Made by a program: the position numbers and the translations under genes
Assembly (NCBI GenBank): GCA_903862425.1
Contig: CAIOYC010000008.1
Coordinates: 186,001 to 250,000, forward strand
Reading direction: 5' to 3'
From: an uncultured Caulobacterales bacterium
GTDB lineage: Bacteria > Pseudomonadota > Alphaproteobacteria > Caulobacterales > Caulobacteraceae
DNA length: 64,000 bases
Shown here: positions 9,210-17,682 of the stretch, piece after piece
How the letters are laid out: the number at the start of each line of letters is the position of its first letter
Position numbering within the stretch: position 1 is the stretch's first letter
Notes under the pieces: model-generated
The model's database searches: none
Seen by the model: only the letters and a program-made list of their open reading frames with translations
What the model was told of the DNA's origin: nothing

Positions 9210-9286
9210 CGGAGCGTAGCGCAGCCTGGTAGCGCATCTGCTTTGGGAGCAGAGGGTCGCAGGTTCGAATCCTGCCGCTCCGACCA
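9210..9286 (+). tRNA. tRNA-Pro (anticodon TGG)
   Basis: The acceptor stem CGGAGCG pairs with CGCTCCG, with discriminator A and an encoded CCA at 9284-9286. The anticodon stem-loop TGCTTTGGGAGCA gives TGG. D- and T-arms are canonical. Length is 77 nt. Confidence 0.96.
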
Positions 9287-9315
9287 CTGGACTAATCGAG
9301 GACCGAGGGATCGCC

Positions 9316-9621
9316 ATGCTGGCCCGCATCTTCCGCCCCGCCAAGTCGGCCATGCAATCGGGCTTGGCCAAGACGCGAGACTGGGTGCTGGAATTCGAGC
9401 CGGCCACGGCCCGATCGCCCGACCCCCTGACAGGCTGGACCTCGTCGGACGACATGCGCGGCCAGGTGCGCCTGAGCTTCGACACCGAGGAGGACGCCAT
9501 CGCCTACGCCCAGAAGAACGGCATTCCCTTCCGTCTGATGGAGCCTAAACCGGCCAAGAAGATGCTCAAGGCCTATGCGGACAACTTCGCCATCGTCCGT
9601 CGTTTTCCCTGGACCCATTAG
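9316..9621 (+). CDS. NADH dehydrogenase complex I accessory protein (NDUFS4-like)
   Basis: A 101-residue protein of the ETC complex I subunit / NDUFS4 family, which in alphaproteobacteria and mitochondria sits on the peripheral arm of respiratory complex I near the NADH-oxidising end. Recognisable blocks are the RIFRPAK start, [37 protein letters not shown] and the final [11 protein letters not shown]. Length is normal for bacterial members. It is flanked by tRNA-Pro and tRNA-Arg, away from any nuo operon, which is usual for this gene. Confidence 0.93.
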   Translation: MLARIFRPAKSAMQSGLAKTRDWVLEFEPATARSPDPLTGWTSSDDMRGQVRLSFDTEEDAIAYAQKNGIPFRLMEPKPAKKMLKAYADNFAIVRRFPWTH

Positions 9622-9634
9622 CCGTGGCGATCAG

Positions 9635-9711
9635 GCGCCCGTAGCTCAACCGGATAGAGCACCCGCCTTCTAAGCGGGCGGTTGCAGGTTCGAGTCCTGC
9701 CGGGCGCGCCA
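9635..9711 (+). tRNA. tRNA-Arg (anticodon TCT)
   Basis: The acceptor stem GCGCCCG pairs with CGGGCGC, with discriminator G and an encoded CCA at 9709-9711. The anticodon arm CCGCCTTCTAAGCGGG gives TCT, reading AGA and AGG, which are rare arginine codons in high-GC genomes. The T-arm is GCAGGTTCGAGTCCTGC. Confidence 0.96.
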
Positions 9712-9811
9712 TTTCATATGCCCCTCGGCTTCGGTGGCTTCTCGGCCCGAAGCGTAGCGATTCCGCCACATAGGCGTTGAATTTTCATCACAGTCAGGGC
9801 ACACACGCGTC

Positions 9812-12031
9812 ATGACGGCGACCGCCGAGGATTTTCTGGATCCCGCCGAGGCCGGCGCGCCGCTCGGGCGCGTGCTGCGCGGCCCGGCGCGTTATGCCTT
9901 CGGGACGGGTTTCGTGCTCGCCGCCGCCATTACCGCGATCACCATCTTCCTGACCGCCACCGCGCCGGGATCGCGCACGGCCGCCGCGCCGTCGAGCGTC
10001 ATCCTGACCGTGCTTTCGCTGAACCTCGTGCTCATCCTGGTCCTGGCGGCGGGTGCGGGTTGGCGGGCCCTGCGCCTGTTCGGGCCCAGCGCCGCCGACG
10101 CCGGGGTCCGTCTGCACCGGCGCTTCGTGGTGCTGTTCGCCCTGGCCGCCATGCTGCCGGCCGTCGTCGTGGCGCTGTTCTTCGGGCTCCTGGTGACCCA
10201 GGGGATCGAGAACTGGTTCTCCAGTCGCCTGTCCACCCTGGTGAAGAACGCTGCCGAGGTCGCGCGCGCCGATCTGTCGTTCCGCGAGGACGTGGTGCGC
10301 GGCAATGTGGGCCGCATCGCCATCGACCTGAACCAGCCCACCGTGGCGGCCCTGCTGCAAACCCACCGACTGACCTATAGCGCGCTCCTGGCCCAGGCGG
10401 TGGAGCACGACTTCACCGCCGTCTACATTCTCGATTCCGACGGGCGGGTCCTGGCGCGGGCGGAGAGTCCCGGAGCGCCGGCCTATGCCGCGCCCCCGCT
10501 CGGCATTCTCGATCGCGCTGCCCGGTTCGGCGATCTGCGCACCAGCGAGCCCACGGATTCGGACCTGTTTCGCGCCATCTACCACCTCAAGGGCTATCCG
10601 GACGCCTTCCTCTATGTAACCCGCTCGATGGACCCCAAGACTCTGACCCAGCTGCGCCAGTCGGAGCAGGCCGTCATAACCTATCGCGATGCGGAGGTCA
10701 GTCGCGGCCGCGTGCAGCTCGTGTTCGCCATGAGCTATGTCTCCACCGTGCTGCTGGTTCTGATCGGCGCCGTGTGGGTGGGGATGAGCGCCGCGACCCA
10801 GATCGCCACGCCGGTAGGTCGCCTGGTGCGGGCCGCGGGCCGTGTCGCGGGCGGAGACCTGACCGCGCGGGTGCCGGCGGACAAGGATCCTGAAGAGATC
10901 GCCGTCTTGTCTCGCGCCTTCAATCGGATGACCAGCGATCTTCAGGCGCAGCAGGAAGCCCTGCGCAGCGCCAGTGTGGAGGCCCTGGCCCGTAGCCGCT
11001 TCATCGAGACCGTGCTCTCCGGCGTCAGCGCTGGCGTGATCGGCCTCGACAATGCCGGACGGGTCTCTGCGATAAACGACCGCGCCCTGGCGCTGCTCGG
11101 CCTCGATGAGGATGTCCACGGTCGCGTGATCGCCGAAGCAGCGCCGGAACTGGCCGCCACCGCCCACCGGGCGCTGGATAACGCCAGCGATGCGGAAGGC
11201 GAGGTGGATGTTGTCCGTGGGACGGAGACCCGGCGCCTGCGGGTGCGCGCCTCGGGCCGCAGTGACGGCCTTGTCCTGACCTTCGACGACATCACCCGGC
11301 TGATGGCGGCTCAGCGCAATGCCGCATGGCGCGACGTCGCCCGGCGCATCGCCCATGAGATCAAAAACCCGCTGACCCCGATCCAGCTCTCCGCCGAGCG
11401 ACTGAAGCGCAAATACCGCCGCGAGATCACCCATGACGTGGAGACCTTCGATCGCTGCACCGACACGATCATTCGTCAGGTGGGGGATATAGGTCGGATG
11501 GTGGACGAGTTCTCCTCCTTCGCCCGCATGCCCGCCCCCAAGTTCGCCACGGAGGACGCCGCCGAACTGCTCCGCGCCGCCGTCTTCGCCCAGCGCGTGG
11601 CCTATCCGGACATCCCGGTGGAGCTGGAGGAGCCGGCGGGCGTCGTGCCTCTGGTCTGCGATGCGCGCATGGTGGGCCAGGCCTTGGCCAATGTACTGAA
11701 GAACGCCGGCGAGTCCGAGGCCGCCCACCGCGCCGCGGATCCCGACCATCGCGGCGGGCTGAAGGCCAGCCTCACCCTCGACGACCAGCACATCGTCATC
11801 GCGGTAGAGGATCAGGGTGTCGGCCTGCCCGAACGCGACCGCGAGCGGCTGACCGAACCCTATGTCACCACGCGCGAGAAGGGCACTGGCCTCGGCCTCG
11901 CCATCGTCAAGCGCATCCTCGAGGAGCACGGCGGCGAACTGCAGCTGACCGACGCCCACAAGCTTCCCGGCGCCCGTGCCATCTTCATTTTTCCCCGTCC
12001 CGTCGCATCCGCCGACGCCGTGGCGGTCTAG
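9812..12031 (+). CDS. ntrY: Nitrogen-regulation sensor histidine kinase NtrY
   Basis: A 739-residue inner-membrane sensor kinase. Two N-terminal hydrophobic hairpins (about 28-90) and a further helix near 105-130 precede a periplasmic or sensory stretch. A transmembrane segment near 305-330 leads into HAMP (about 330-380) and a PAS region (about 395-490). The HisKA box HEIKNPLTPIQLSAERL has its phospho-acceptor His near residue 514. The ATPase domain has the N-box NVLKNAGES and the G-boxes EDQGVGLP and KGTGLGLAIVKRILEEHGG. It starts a tight cluster with ntrX 9 bp downstream. NtrYX responds to nitrogen, redox or envelope cues in different alphaproteobacteria, so the signal here is uncertain. 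Confidence 0.94.
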   Translation: MTATAEDFLDPAEAGAPLGRVLRGPARYAFGTGFVLAAAITAITIFLTATAPGSRTAAAPSSVILTVLSLNLVLILVLAAGAGWRALRLFGPSAADAGVRLHRRFVVLFALAAMLPAVVVALFFGLLVTQGIENWFSSRLSTLVKNAAEVARADLSFREDVVRGNVGRIAIDLNQPTVAALLQTHRLTYSALLAQAVEHDFTAVYILDSDGRVLARAESPGAPAYAAPPLGILDRAARFGDLRTSEPTDSDLFRAIYHLKGYPDAFLYVTRSMDPKTLTQLRQSEQAVITYRDAEVSRGRVQLVFAMSYVSTVLLVLIGAVWVGMSAATQIATPVGRLVRAAGRVAGGDLTARVPADKDPEEIAVLSRAFNRMTSDLQAQQEALRSASVEALARSRFIETVLSGVSAGVIGLDNAGRVSAINDRALALLGLDEDVHGRVIAEAAPELAATAHRALDNASDAEGEVDVVRGTETRRLRVRASGRSDGLVLTFDDITRLMAAQRNAAWRDVARRIAHEIKNPLTPIQLSAERLKRKYRREITHDVETFDRCTDTIIRQVGDIGRMVDEFSSFARMPAPKFATEDAAELLRAAVFAQRVAYPDIPVELEEPAGVVPLVCDARMVGQALANVLKNAGESEAAHRAADPDHRGGLKASLTLDDQHIVIAVEDQGVGLPERDRERLTEPYVTTREKGTGLGLAIVKRILEEHGGELQLTDAHKLPGARAIFIFPRPVASADAVAV

Positions 12032-12040
12032 GAGTAACCC

Positions 12041-13429
12041 ATGGCAGACATTCTCGTCGTCGACGACGAAGCCGATATTCGCGAACTCGTCTCCGGTATC
12101 CTGGAGGACGAGGGCTATTCGGTCCGCACCGCCGCCGATTCCACCTCCGCCCTGGCGGCGATCCGCGCCCGCCGTCCAGCCCTTCTGGTGCAGGACATCT
12201 GGATGCAGGGCGGGGGCCTGGACGGGCTGGAGCTGCTCGACGTGGTCAAGGAGATGGACCCCGACATGCCGGTGGTGATGATCTCCGGCCACGGCAATAT
12301 CGAGACCGCCGTCAGCGCCATCAAGCGCGGCGCCTATGACTTCCTGGAAAAGCCGTTCAAGTCCGACCGATTGATCCTGTGCGTCGAGCGCGCCATGGAG
12401 GCGGCGTCCCTCCGCCGCGAGAACAAGCGGCTACGCACCCAGGCCATGGCCCCGGACGGCATCGTCGGCCGTTCGGCAGCCGTGCAGCAGCTGCGTAACA
12501 CCATCGCCAAGATCGGCCCGGCCAACAGCCGCATCCTGATCACCGGTCCTTCGGGCTCGGGCAAGGAGCTTGCGGCGCGCATGATCCACCAGTGCAGCCC
12601 CAGGGCGCGAGGCGAATTCGTGGCCGTCGGCGCCGCCGGCATGACGCCCGAGCGCATGGACCTGGAGCTGTTCGGCGAGGAGGGGGAGGGCGGTCGTCCG
12701 AAAAAGATCGGAGTGTTCGAGCGCGCCCACAACGGCACCCTATTCCTCGACGAGGTGGGCGACATGCCCCGCGAAACGCAGGGGCGGATCCTGCGCGTAC
12801 TGGTCGAGCAGCGGTTCCGTCGCATCGGCGGGGCTCAGGATGTGCAGGTGGACGTGCGCGTGGTCTCCTCCACCGGGCGCAACCTGCGCGACGAGATCAT
12901 CGAGGGGCGTTTCCGTGAGGACCTCTACCACCGCCTGAACGTGGTGCCCCTGCGCGTGCCCGGCCTTGCCGAGCGCCGGGAGGACATCGCCGAACTGGTA
13001 GCCTATTTCATCGACCGTATTTCCGAGGCGACGGGCCTGCCCAAGCGTATCCTCGGCGAGGACGCCATCGCCACCCTGCAGGTGCACGACTGGCCCGGCA
13101 ATGTCCGCCAGCTGCGCAACAATATCGAGCGGTTGATGATCCTGGCGACCGGCGAGCCGGGCGAGCTGATCAGCGCCGAAATGCTGCCCGCCGAGGTCGC
13201 GGCCACTGGCTCGGCCGGCTCCATCGGTCCCGAACGGATCATCGCCCTGCCGCTGAGGGATGCGCGCGAAGTGTTTGAACGGGAATATCTAACCAGCCAG
13301 ATCATGAGATTCGGCGGCAACATCTCGCGCACCGCCGCCTTCATCGGCATGGAGCGCTCGGCCCTCCACCGCAAGCTGAAGTCCCTCGGCGTGGCGGCGC
13401 TGCGCGGGGTCGACGAGGGCGAGGACTGA
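12041..13429 (+). CDS. ntrX: Response regulator NtrX (AAA+ regulator without GAFTGA)
   Basis: A 462-residue regulator. The N-terminal receiver has the acidic pair in ILVVDDEADI, the phospho-Asp in VQDIWMQ near residue 53 and the conserved Lys in LEKPFK. The AAA+ domain has Walker A GPSGSGKE near 168, Walker B TLFLDEVGD, and RFREDLYHRL. The C-terminal Fis-type helix-turn-helix is GNISRTAAFIGMERSALHRK. Between ELFG and the GTLFLDEVGD strand the loop reads EEGEGGRPKKIGVFERAHN, so the GAFTGA sigma-54 contact motif is absent, as is known for other NtrX proteins. It therefore probably does not activate sigma-54 promoters. Its stop overlaps the dat start by 1 nt. Confidence 0.95.
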   Translation: MADILVVDDEADIRELVSGILEDEGYSVRTAADSTSALAAIRARRPALLVQDIWMQGGGLDGLELLDVVKEMDPDMPVVMISGHGNIETAVSAIKRGAYDFLEKPFKSDRLILCVERAMEAASLRRENKRLRTQAMAPDGIVGRSAAVQQLRNTIAKIGPANSRILITGPSGSGKELAARMIHQCSPRARGEFVAVGAAGMTPERMDLELFGEEGEGGRPKKIGVFERAHNGTLFLDEVGDMPRETQGRILRVLVEQRFRRIGGAQDVQVDVRVVSSTGRNLRDEIIEGRFREDLYHRLNVVPLRVPGLAERREDIAELVAYFIDRISEATGLPKRILGEDAIATLQVHDWPGNVRQLRNNIERLMILATGEPGELISAEMLPAEVAATGSAGSIGPERIIALPLRDAREVFEREYLTSQIMRFGGNISRTAAFIGMERSALHRKLKSLGVAALRGVDEGED

Positions 13430-14292
13430 TGGGTCGCATCGCCTATGTGAACGGCCGCTATGCGCCGCTGTCCGAAGCCTCGGTTCATATCGAGGATCGC
13501 GGCTTCCAGTTCGCCGACGGGGTCTATGAGGTCTGGGCAGTGATGGATGGACGGCTGGCCGACCATGCCGGCCACTTCTCTCGACTGTGGCGCAGCCTTG
13601 GCGAATTGCAGATCGACCCGCCGATGAGCGAGGCCGCCCTCGACCGCGTGTTGCGCGAGACGATCCGGCGCAATCGGATCAAGGACGGCATCGTCTACCT
13701 CCAGATCACCCGTGGCGTCGCGCGCCGGGACCACGCCTTCCCCAACCCCGCCGTCGCCCCCACCGTTGTGATCACCGCCAAGCCGCAGGATTTCGCCGCG
13801 CTGGACAAGAAGGCGAGGGCAGGGACGAGGGTGATCACCCGGCCCGACAATCGCTGGGGCCGTTGCGACGTCAAGACTGTGGGCCTGCTCCCCAATGCCC
13901 TGGCCAAGCAGGCGGCCAAGGAGGCCGGCGCCGGCGAGGCCTGGCTGGTGGACGCCGACGGCTATGTCACCGAAGGCTCCTCTACCAATGCCTGGATCGT
14001 GGATGCAGAGGGACGGCTGCGTACGCGCGACACCGGCGCCAACATCCTGCGCGGCATTACCCGCCTCACCCTGCTGGACCTCGCCCGCGAATGCCAGGTC
14101 GAGGTGGTCGAGGCGCCCTTCACCCTGGCCGAGGCGAAGGCTGCAAAAGAGGCGTTTTTCACCGCCGCGTCCGCATTTTTGACACCTGTGACAGCGATCG
14201 ATGGAGAACAGGTGGGCGATGGCCTGCCGGGGCCTGTGACACTGCGCCTGCGTGACCTATATGTGCGGCGTGCGCGGGAGAGGGCGATCTAA
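13429..14292 (+). CDS. dat: D-amino-acid aminotransferase (class IV PLP enzyme)
   Basis: A 287-residue fold-type IV PLP aminotransferase. The N-terminal FEDRGFQFADGVYEV-type block is present (here IEDRGFQFADGVYEV, residues 18-32), as are the Lys of DVKTVGLLPNALAK near 148 that would form the Schiff base, and the phosphate-binding EGSSTNAWIV. The related branched-chain transaminase and ADC lyase families share this fold; the short length and QITRGVARRDHAFP favour D-amino-acid transaminase, which interconverts D-alanine and D-glutamate with 2-oxo acids. It is embedded in ntrY-ntrX-dat-hfq-hflX, a known arrangement in Caulobacter relatives, and overlaps ntrX by one base. Confidence 0.9.
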   Translation: MGRIAYVNGRYAPLSEASVHIEDRGFQFADGVYEVWAVMDGRLADHAGHFSRLWRSLGELQIDPPMSEAALDRVLRETIRRNRIKDGIVYLQITRGVARRDHAFPNPAVAPTVVITAKPQDFAALDKKARAGTRVITRPDNRWGRCDVKTVGLLPNALAKQAAKEAGAGEAWLVDADGYVTEGSSTNAWIVDAEGRLRTRDTGANILRGITRLTLLDLARECQVEVVEAPFTLAEAKAAKEAFFTAASAFLTPVTAIDGEQVGDGLPGPVTLRLRDLYVRRARERAI

Positions 14293-14357
14293 ACCCCTTC
14301 GACGGCGTGCGTGTCTAAACCCTTTGTGTGTGGGGCTCTGCCCCCGACGGAAAACAG

Positions 14358-14606
14358 ATGTCCAACGACAAGAAACAGAACCTGCAGGATACCTTCCTCA
14401 ACAGCGTGCGCCGGGCCAAGACGCCGCTCACCATCTTCCTGGTCAATGGGGTGAAGCTGCAGGGGGTGGTCACCTGGTTCGACAATTTCTGCGTGCTGCT
14501 GCGTCGCGATGGCCAAAGCCAACTGGTCTACAAGCACGCCATCTCCACCATCATGCCCGCCCAGCCCGTGCAGCTTTACGAGCCGGCTGAAGACGAGGAC
14601 GCTTGA
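14358..14606 (+). CDS. hfq: RNA chaperone Hfq
   Basis: An 82-residue Sm-like protein that forms a hexameric ring and pairs small RNAs with mRNAs. The Sm1 motif runs through [20 protein letters not shown] and [20 protein letters not shown], and the Sm2 motif contains [10 protein letters not shown]. The C-terminal tail is very short and acidic (EPAEDEDA), as in other alphaproteobacterial Hfq proteins. The ATG at 14358 is chosen over an upstream in-frame start because the protein then begins [10 protein letters not shown] like its relatives. The stop overlaps the TTG start of hflX. Confidence 0.97.
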   Translation: MSNDKKQNLQDTFLNSVRRAKTPLTIFLVNGVKLQGVVTWFDNFCVLLRRDGQSQLVYKHAISTIMPAQPVQLYEPAEDEDA

Positions 14607-15985
14607 GCGTTTCAGACCAATCCGATCACCGCCCCTCTGAGTCGCGGGGCCTGATCGACCGCCGCGCCCCCATCCAGCGCGCGCTTGTGCTCCATCCCGC
14701 CCGCACCCGCGAGCGGGGGGGCTTGCGTGCGCCCGCCTCCCGTCTCGAAGAGGCGGAAGGGCTGGCCCGCGCGCTCGATCTCCACATCGTCTCCGCCGAG
14801 ATCGCGCCAATCCGCCAGGTCACCCCCGCCACCCTGCTCGGCGGCGGCAAGGTGATCGAGCTGAAGACGATCATCGAGGCCGAAGAAATCGACGTGGTGG
14901 TGGTCGACGACCAGCTCACCCCGGTCCAGCAGCGCAATCTGGAGAAGGCCTGGCAGGTCAAGGTGATCGACCGCACTGGCCTGATCCTGGAGATCTTCGC
15001 CCGCCGCGCCCGCACCCGCGAGGGCAAGCTGCAGGTGGAGCTGGCCCGCCTTACCTATGAGCGCTCGCGCCTCGTGCGCACCTGGACCCACCTGGAGCGC
15101 CAGCGCGGCGGCTTCGGCGTCATGGGCGGCCCGGGCGAAACCCAGATCGAAACCGACCGGCGCCTGCTGGCCGAGAAGATGGACAAGCTCAAAAAGGAGC
15201 TTCTGGAGGTCCGCCGCACGCGCACCCTGCACCGGGATGCCCGCAAGCGCACGCCGTACCCCACCATCGCCCTCGTCGGCTACACCAATGCCGGCAAGTC
15301 CACCCTGTTCAACCGCCTGACCGACGCCACGGTGGAGGCCAAGGACATGCTGTTCGCCACCCTCGATCCCACCCTGCGCGAATTGAAACTACCCGACGGC
15401 CGCCCCGCCATCCTGTCCGACACCGTGGGCTTCATCTCCGATCTGCCGCACGAGCTGGTGGAAGCGTTCCGCGCCACCCTGGAAGAGGTGGAGGAGGCCG
15501 ACATCGTGCTGCACGTGCGCGACATCGCCGGCGAAGCCTCCGCCGCCGAGGCCGCCGATGTGCGCGCCGTGCTCGCTGATCTCGGCCTCGAGCCCGACGA
15601 CAGCCGCCTTGTCGAGGTGTGGAACAAGATCGACCAGCTGCCCGAGGACGACCACGCCGTGATTCGCGCCCGCGCCATCCGCTCGGCCGAAACCGGCGGG
15701 GTGGAGGCCTGGGCCGTCTCCGCCATAACCGGGGAGGGGTGCACGGCCCTGCTCGCCCGCCTGGCGGAGCGCGTGGATCAGGCCCCGCCGCTGGAGGTGT
15801 CGCTCGCCCCCGAGGCGGGAGAAGCCGCCGCCTGGCTCTACCGCCACGGCCGGGTCACAGCGCGCGAAGAGGACGAGGAAGGGGCCCTGCACCTTACCGT
15901 GCGCCTCGATCCCCAGGCCCAGGGCCGGTTCGAGCGGCTGTTTCCACAGACCGCCCTGCGCGCCGCCGAATACCCCGCCCCATAA
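14603..15985 (+). CDS. hflX: Ribosome-associated GTPase HflX
   Basis: A 460-residue GTPase that binds the 50S subunit and splits or rescues ribosomes under stress. The N-terminal HflX domain includes TLLGGGKV and the [15 protein letters not shown] segment. A coiled-coil linker containing [12 protein letters not shown] precedes the G domain, with G1 GYTNAGKST near residue 226, G3 DTVGFI, and G4 NKID. The start appears to be TTG at 14603, overlapping the hfq stop (TTGA). A later start would cost conserved sequence slowly, so its exact position is not certain. A hairpin terminator follows directly. Confidence 0.94.
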   Translation: MSVSDQSDHRPSESRGLIDRRAPIQRALVLHPARTRERGGLRAPASRLEEAEGLARALDLHIVSAEIAPIRQVTPATLLGGGKVIELKTIIEAEEIDVVVVDDQLTPVQQRNLEKAWQVKVIDRTGLILEIFARRARTREGKLQVELARLTYERSRLVRTWTHLERQRGGFGVMGGPGETQIETDRRLLAEKMDKLKKELLEVRRTRTLHRDARKRTPYPTIALVGYTNAGKSTLFNRLTDATVEAKDMLFATLDPTLRELKLPDGRPAILSDTVGFISDLPHELVEAFRATLEEVEEADIVLHVRDIAGEASAAEAADVRAVLADLGLEPDDSRLVEVWNKIDQLPEDDHAVIRARAIRSAETGGVEAWAVSAITGEGCTALLARLAERVDQAPPLEVSLAPEAGEAAAWLYRHGRVTAREEDEEGALHLTVRLDPQAQGRFERLFPQTALRAAEYPAP

Positions 15986-15987
15986 GC

Positions 15988-16025
15988 AAAACCCGACGCC
16001 CCTCATTCGGAGGTGCGCCGGGTTT
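15988..16025 (+). terminator. Hairpin terminator after hflX
   Basis: The arms AAACCCG (15988-15994) and CGGGTTT (16019-16025) enclose a second GC-rich pairing, forming a long stem with a short ATTC loop. It begins right after the hflX stop. The T-tract is short, so it may act on either strand, ending both hflX and the convergent gene at 16070. Confidence 0.65.
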
Positions 16026-16069
16026 CAAGTCAGGCCGGGCAGACGTCGTAACGCCCGCCGCCCTCAACC

Positions 16070-16327
16070 TCAGTAATAGCGCCAGCCGCCGTGATAGGCC
16101 CGGCGATTGTGCCAGTAGCGGTGACCATCCCAGTAACCGCGGCCCGGATAGAAGACGCCGAGGGCGGGGATGCCCGGAACCACGGCGACGGGGCCGCGGT
16201 TGGGCCGGCAGTGGCCATAAGGGCCGCGATGGCCGCCGGGGCCGCAGCCCTGCGCCGCATTCGCCGACGACACGCCGGCCAGGGTTGCACTGGCGGCCAG
16301 GGCCGCGATCATGACTGTCTTCAGCAT
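16070..16327 (-). CDS. Small exported GCG_CRPN-type protein
   Basis: An 85-residue exported protein. The start at 16327 gives a textbook signal peptide (MLKTVMIAALAASATLAG, cleavage after NAA). The mature chain begins GCGPGGHRGPYGHCRPN, matching the GCG_CRPN prefix motif (a Cys-Gly then Cys-Arg-Pro-Asn pair), and continues with a Gly/Tyr/Trp/His-rich tail ending YHGGWRYY. Members are small secreted proteins of unknown function; the two cysteines could pair or bind metal. An in-frame upstream extension lacks any signal sequence and is rejected. A GAGGCT ribosome-like site precedes the ATG. Confidence 0.8.
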   Translation of the reverse strand: MLKTVMIAALAASATLAGVSSANAAQGCGPGGHRGPYGHCRPNRGPVAVVPGIPALGVFYPGRGYWDGHRYWHNRRAYHGGWRYY

Positions 16328-16553
16328 TTGAGCCTCCTTGAGTTCAAGGCCGCATCCGGTGCGACAATCTGACCATCGCCGTTCGCCCATGAACTTTGCC
16401 TGAACGGGGAAAGCAGGTTCGGGAGGTGTGCACTGGCTCCGCCGCCTGATCGTTTCAGCACCATTCCCGAAAGCTGACGCTCCCGACTTCCGAGAAGGGT
16501 GGCGAGCGGTCATGTCGAGCGGCGACATTTCAACCGCGTGGCGTACTGCAAGT

Positions 16554-16772
16554 TCAGGACAGATTTGGGTTGTTTGAACTCAAGCTGCGCCGCCTCCAGA
16601 TGCCGAATGCAAATCTGGCTAGGTTGATCAAGCCTACAAAGCCAAGGATAGATGCGCCCCAAGTTCTTGCTATGCCGTGAAAAATGTTCAGTTGGGTGAC
16701 GGCCCAGAATAGGGCGAAATATGCAATCGCGCCAACCCACAGGAGCAACGAATTCCGCAAATCAGTGCCCAC
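16554..16772 (-). CDS. Hypothetical two-helix membrane protein
   Basis: A 72-residue frame from a GTG at 16772 (a TTG at 16793 is an alternative). It encodes two hydrophobic helices, LLLWVGAIAYFALFWAV and ASILGFVGLINLARFAFGIW, followed by a basic tail (RRRS). Base composition is visibly less GC-rich than in the neighbouring housekeeping genes, which suggests imported or relaxed sequence. No family recognised and no strong ribosome site. It may be a real small membrane protein or chance. Confidence 0.4.
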   Translation of the reverse strand: MGTDLRNSLLLWVGAIAYFALFWAVTQLNIFHGIARTWGASILGFVGLINLARFAFGIWRRRSLSSNNPNLS

Positions 16773-16973
16773 GCTACAGCGATCCTCGCGCAAGTGGAAA
16801 GAGCCATCCCACTAAGAGACTGCGCCAAAGCTCCAATGTCCGCAACGGGTCGCGAGCTGACTTTGATCATGCTCCGGTCATAGGACATGCGGGTCGGCTC
16901 CGTCCGGCTCTGACGCCATGAACCAGCGGACACAACGCGCATATGGGCGTATGGACGGCCTACGCAGGATGCC

Positions 16974-17408
16974 ATGGTGATGACCCTTTCGATACTGTCG
17001 GGCGATCCGTTGGAGATGGGGCCGCTGGTCTCGTCGATCTATCCCGTGCCGCCGGACCAGACCGTGGCCGACGGCGAGATTCTGACCTTCGAGGTGCGCG
17101 AGGCGGACGGCGAGGGGCTCGGCCTGGTCCAGGGCATCCGCCAGATCTACGCCGTCGATGGTCAGATGTTCGAAGGTGAGCTCAGCTATGATGTGCGCCC
17201 GCCCAGCCATGAGGGCCTGCAGCGTCTGGGCGACGAGGAGGTCTATGCCTGCGCCCTGACCGTGCGGATCGAGGATGGCTCCTCGCGCGTCCTGCACACG
17301 TCCACGACCCTGCCTGAACCGGCGGCCCAGCCCCGTCGCCGGGTGATCAAGCAGAGCCCGCCCTACCGTCCGGCGCCCTATGAATGGAGCAGCCAGCGGC
17401 GGCGATAG
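16974..17408 (+). CDS. Hypothetical protein (144 aa)
   Basis: A soluble 144-residue frame with codon use like the host. It has no signal peptide and no recognised motif. The middle reads as alternating beta-strand segments (ILTFEVREADGEGLGL, MFEGELSYDVRP, EVYACALTVRIEDGSSRVLH), suggesting a small beta-sandwich. The last 30 residues are Pro/Arg-rich. It is followed by DNA with two DnaA-box-like sequences. Function unknown. Confidence 0.6.
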   Translation: MVMTLSILSGDPLEMGPLVSSIYPVPPDQTVADGEILTFEVREADGEGLGLVQGIRQIYAVDGQMFEGELSYDVRPPSHEGLQRLGDEEVYACALTVRIEDGSSRVLHTSTTLPEPAAQPRRRVIKQSPPYRPAPYEWSSQRRR

Positions 17409-17414
17409 GGCGGC

Positions 17415-17445
17415 TTATCCCCGATGTCTCCACGGCTTATCCACA
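17415..17445 (+). promoter_or_regulatory. Paired DnaA-box-like sites
   Basis: TTATCCACA at 17437-17445 is an exact match to the consensus DnaA box. TTATCCCCG at 17415-17423 matches seven of nine positions on the same strand. They are 22 bp apart, about two helical turns. Both lie in the gap between the hypothetical gene and mazG. Chance occurrence of a nonamer is possible; binding is not shown. Confidence 0.4.
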
Positions 17446-17682
17446 CCGGCGAAAACCAGGTTAGACTAGGTCCATGGATGCGCGGCCTGAATTCGGCGCG
17501 AGTCCAGACTAGGACAGCGTGTCCAGATGAGAGTCTAGAGCTAAGACGCTGAAGGTAAAGGGATAGATGGCGTGGCTGGACAATCTGGACTGTCCAGCAT
17601 GAAGGGAGCGCCGGACCGTGAAAAGGATCGCATGTATCCGTAAGGCGCACATTGCGCCACGAAAGTGGGGCGGTCCGAGCGC
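17446..17682. other. Non-coding gap with inverted CTGGACA/TGTCCAG repeat
   Basis: No gene is seen. CTGGACA (17576-17582) and TGTCCAG (17591-17597) form an inverted repeat around an 8-nt centre. Further GTCCAG words lie near 17502 and 17521. This could be an operator or a weak hairpin at the 3' side of mazG; it has no T-tract. Confidence 0.35.

Noticed and set aside
9794-12292. An 832-codon open frame on the minus strand opposite ntrY and the ntrX start
   Set aside because: It is antisense to two clear genes. The protein is rich in His, Gly, Arg and Ala with no domain, as expected for a shadow frame in high-GC DNA.
17415-17445. The chromosomal replication origin
   Set aside because: Only one perfect and one imperfect DnaA box, no AT-rich unwinding region, and no hemE, dnaA or parAB nearby.
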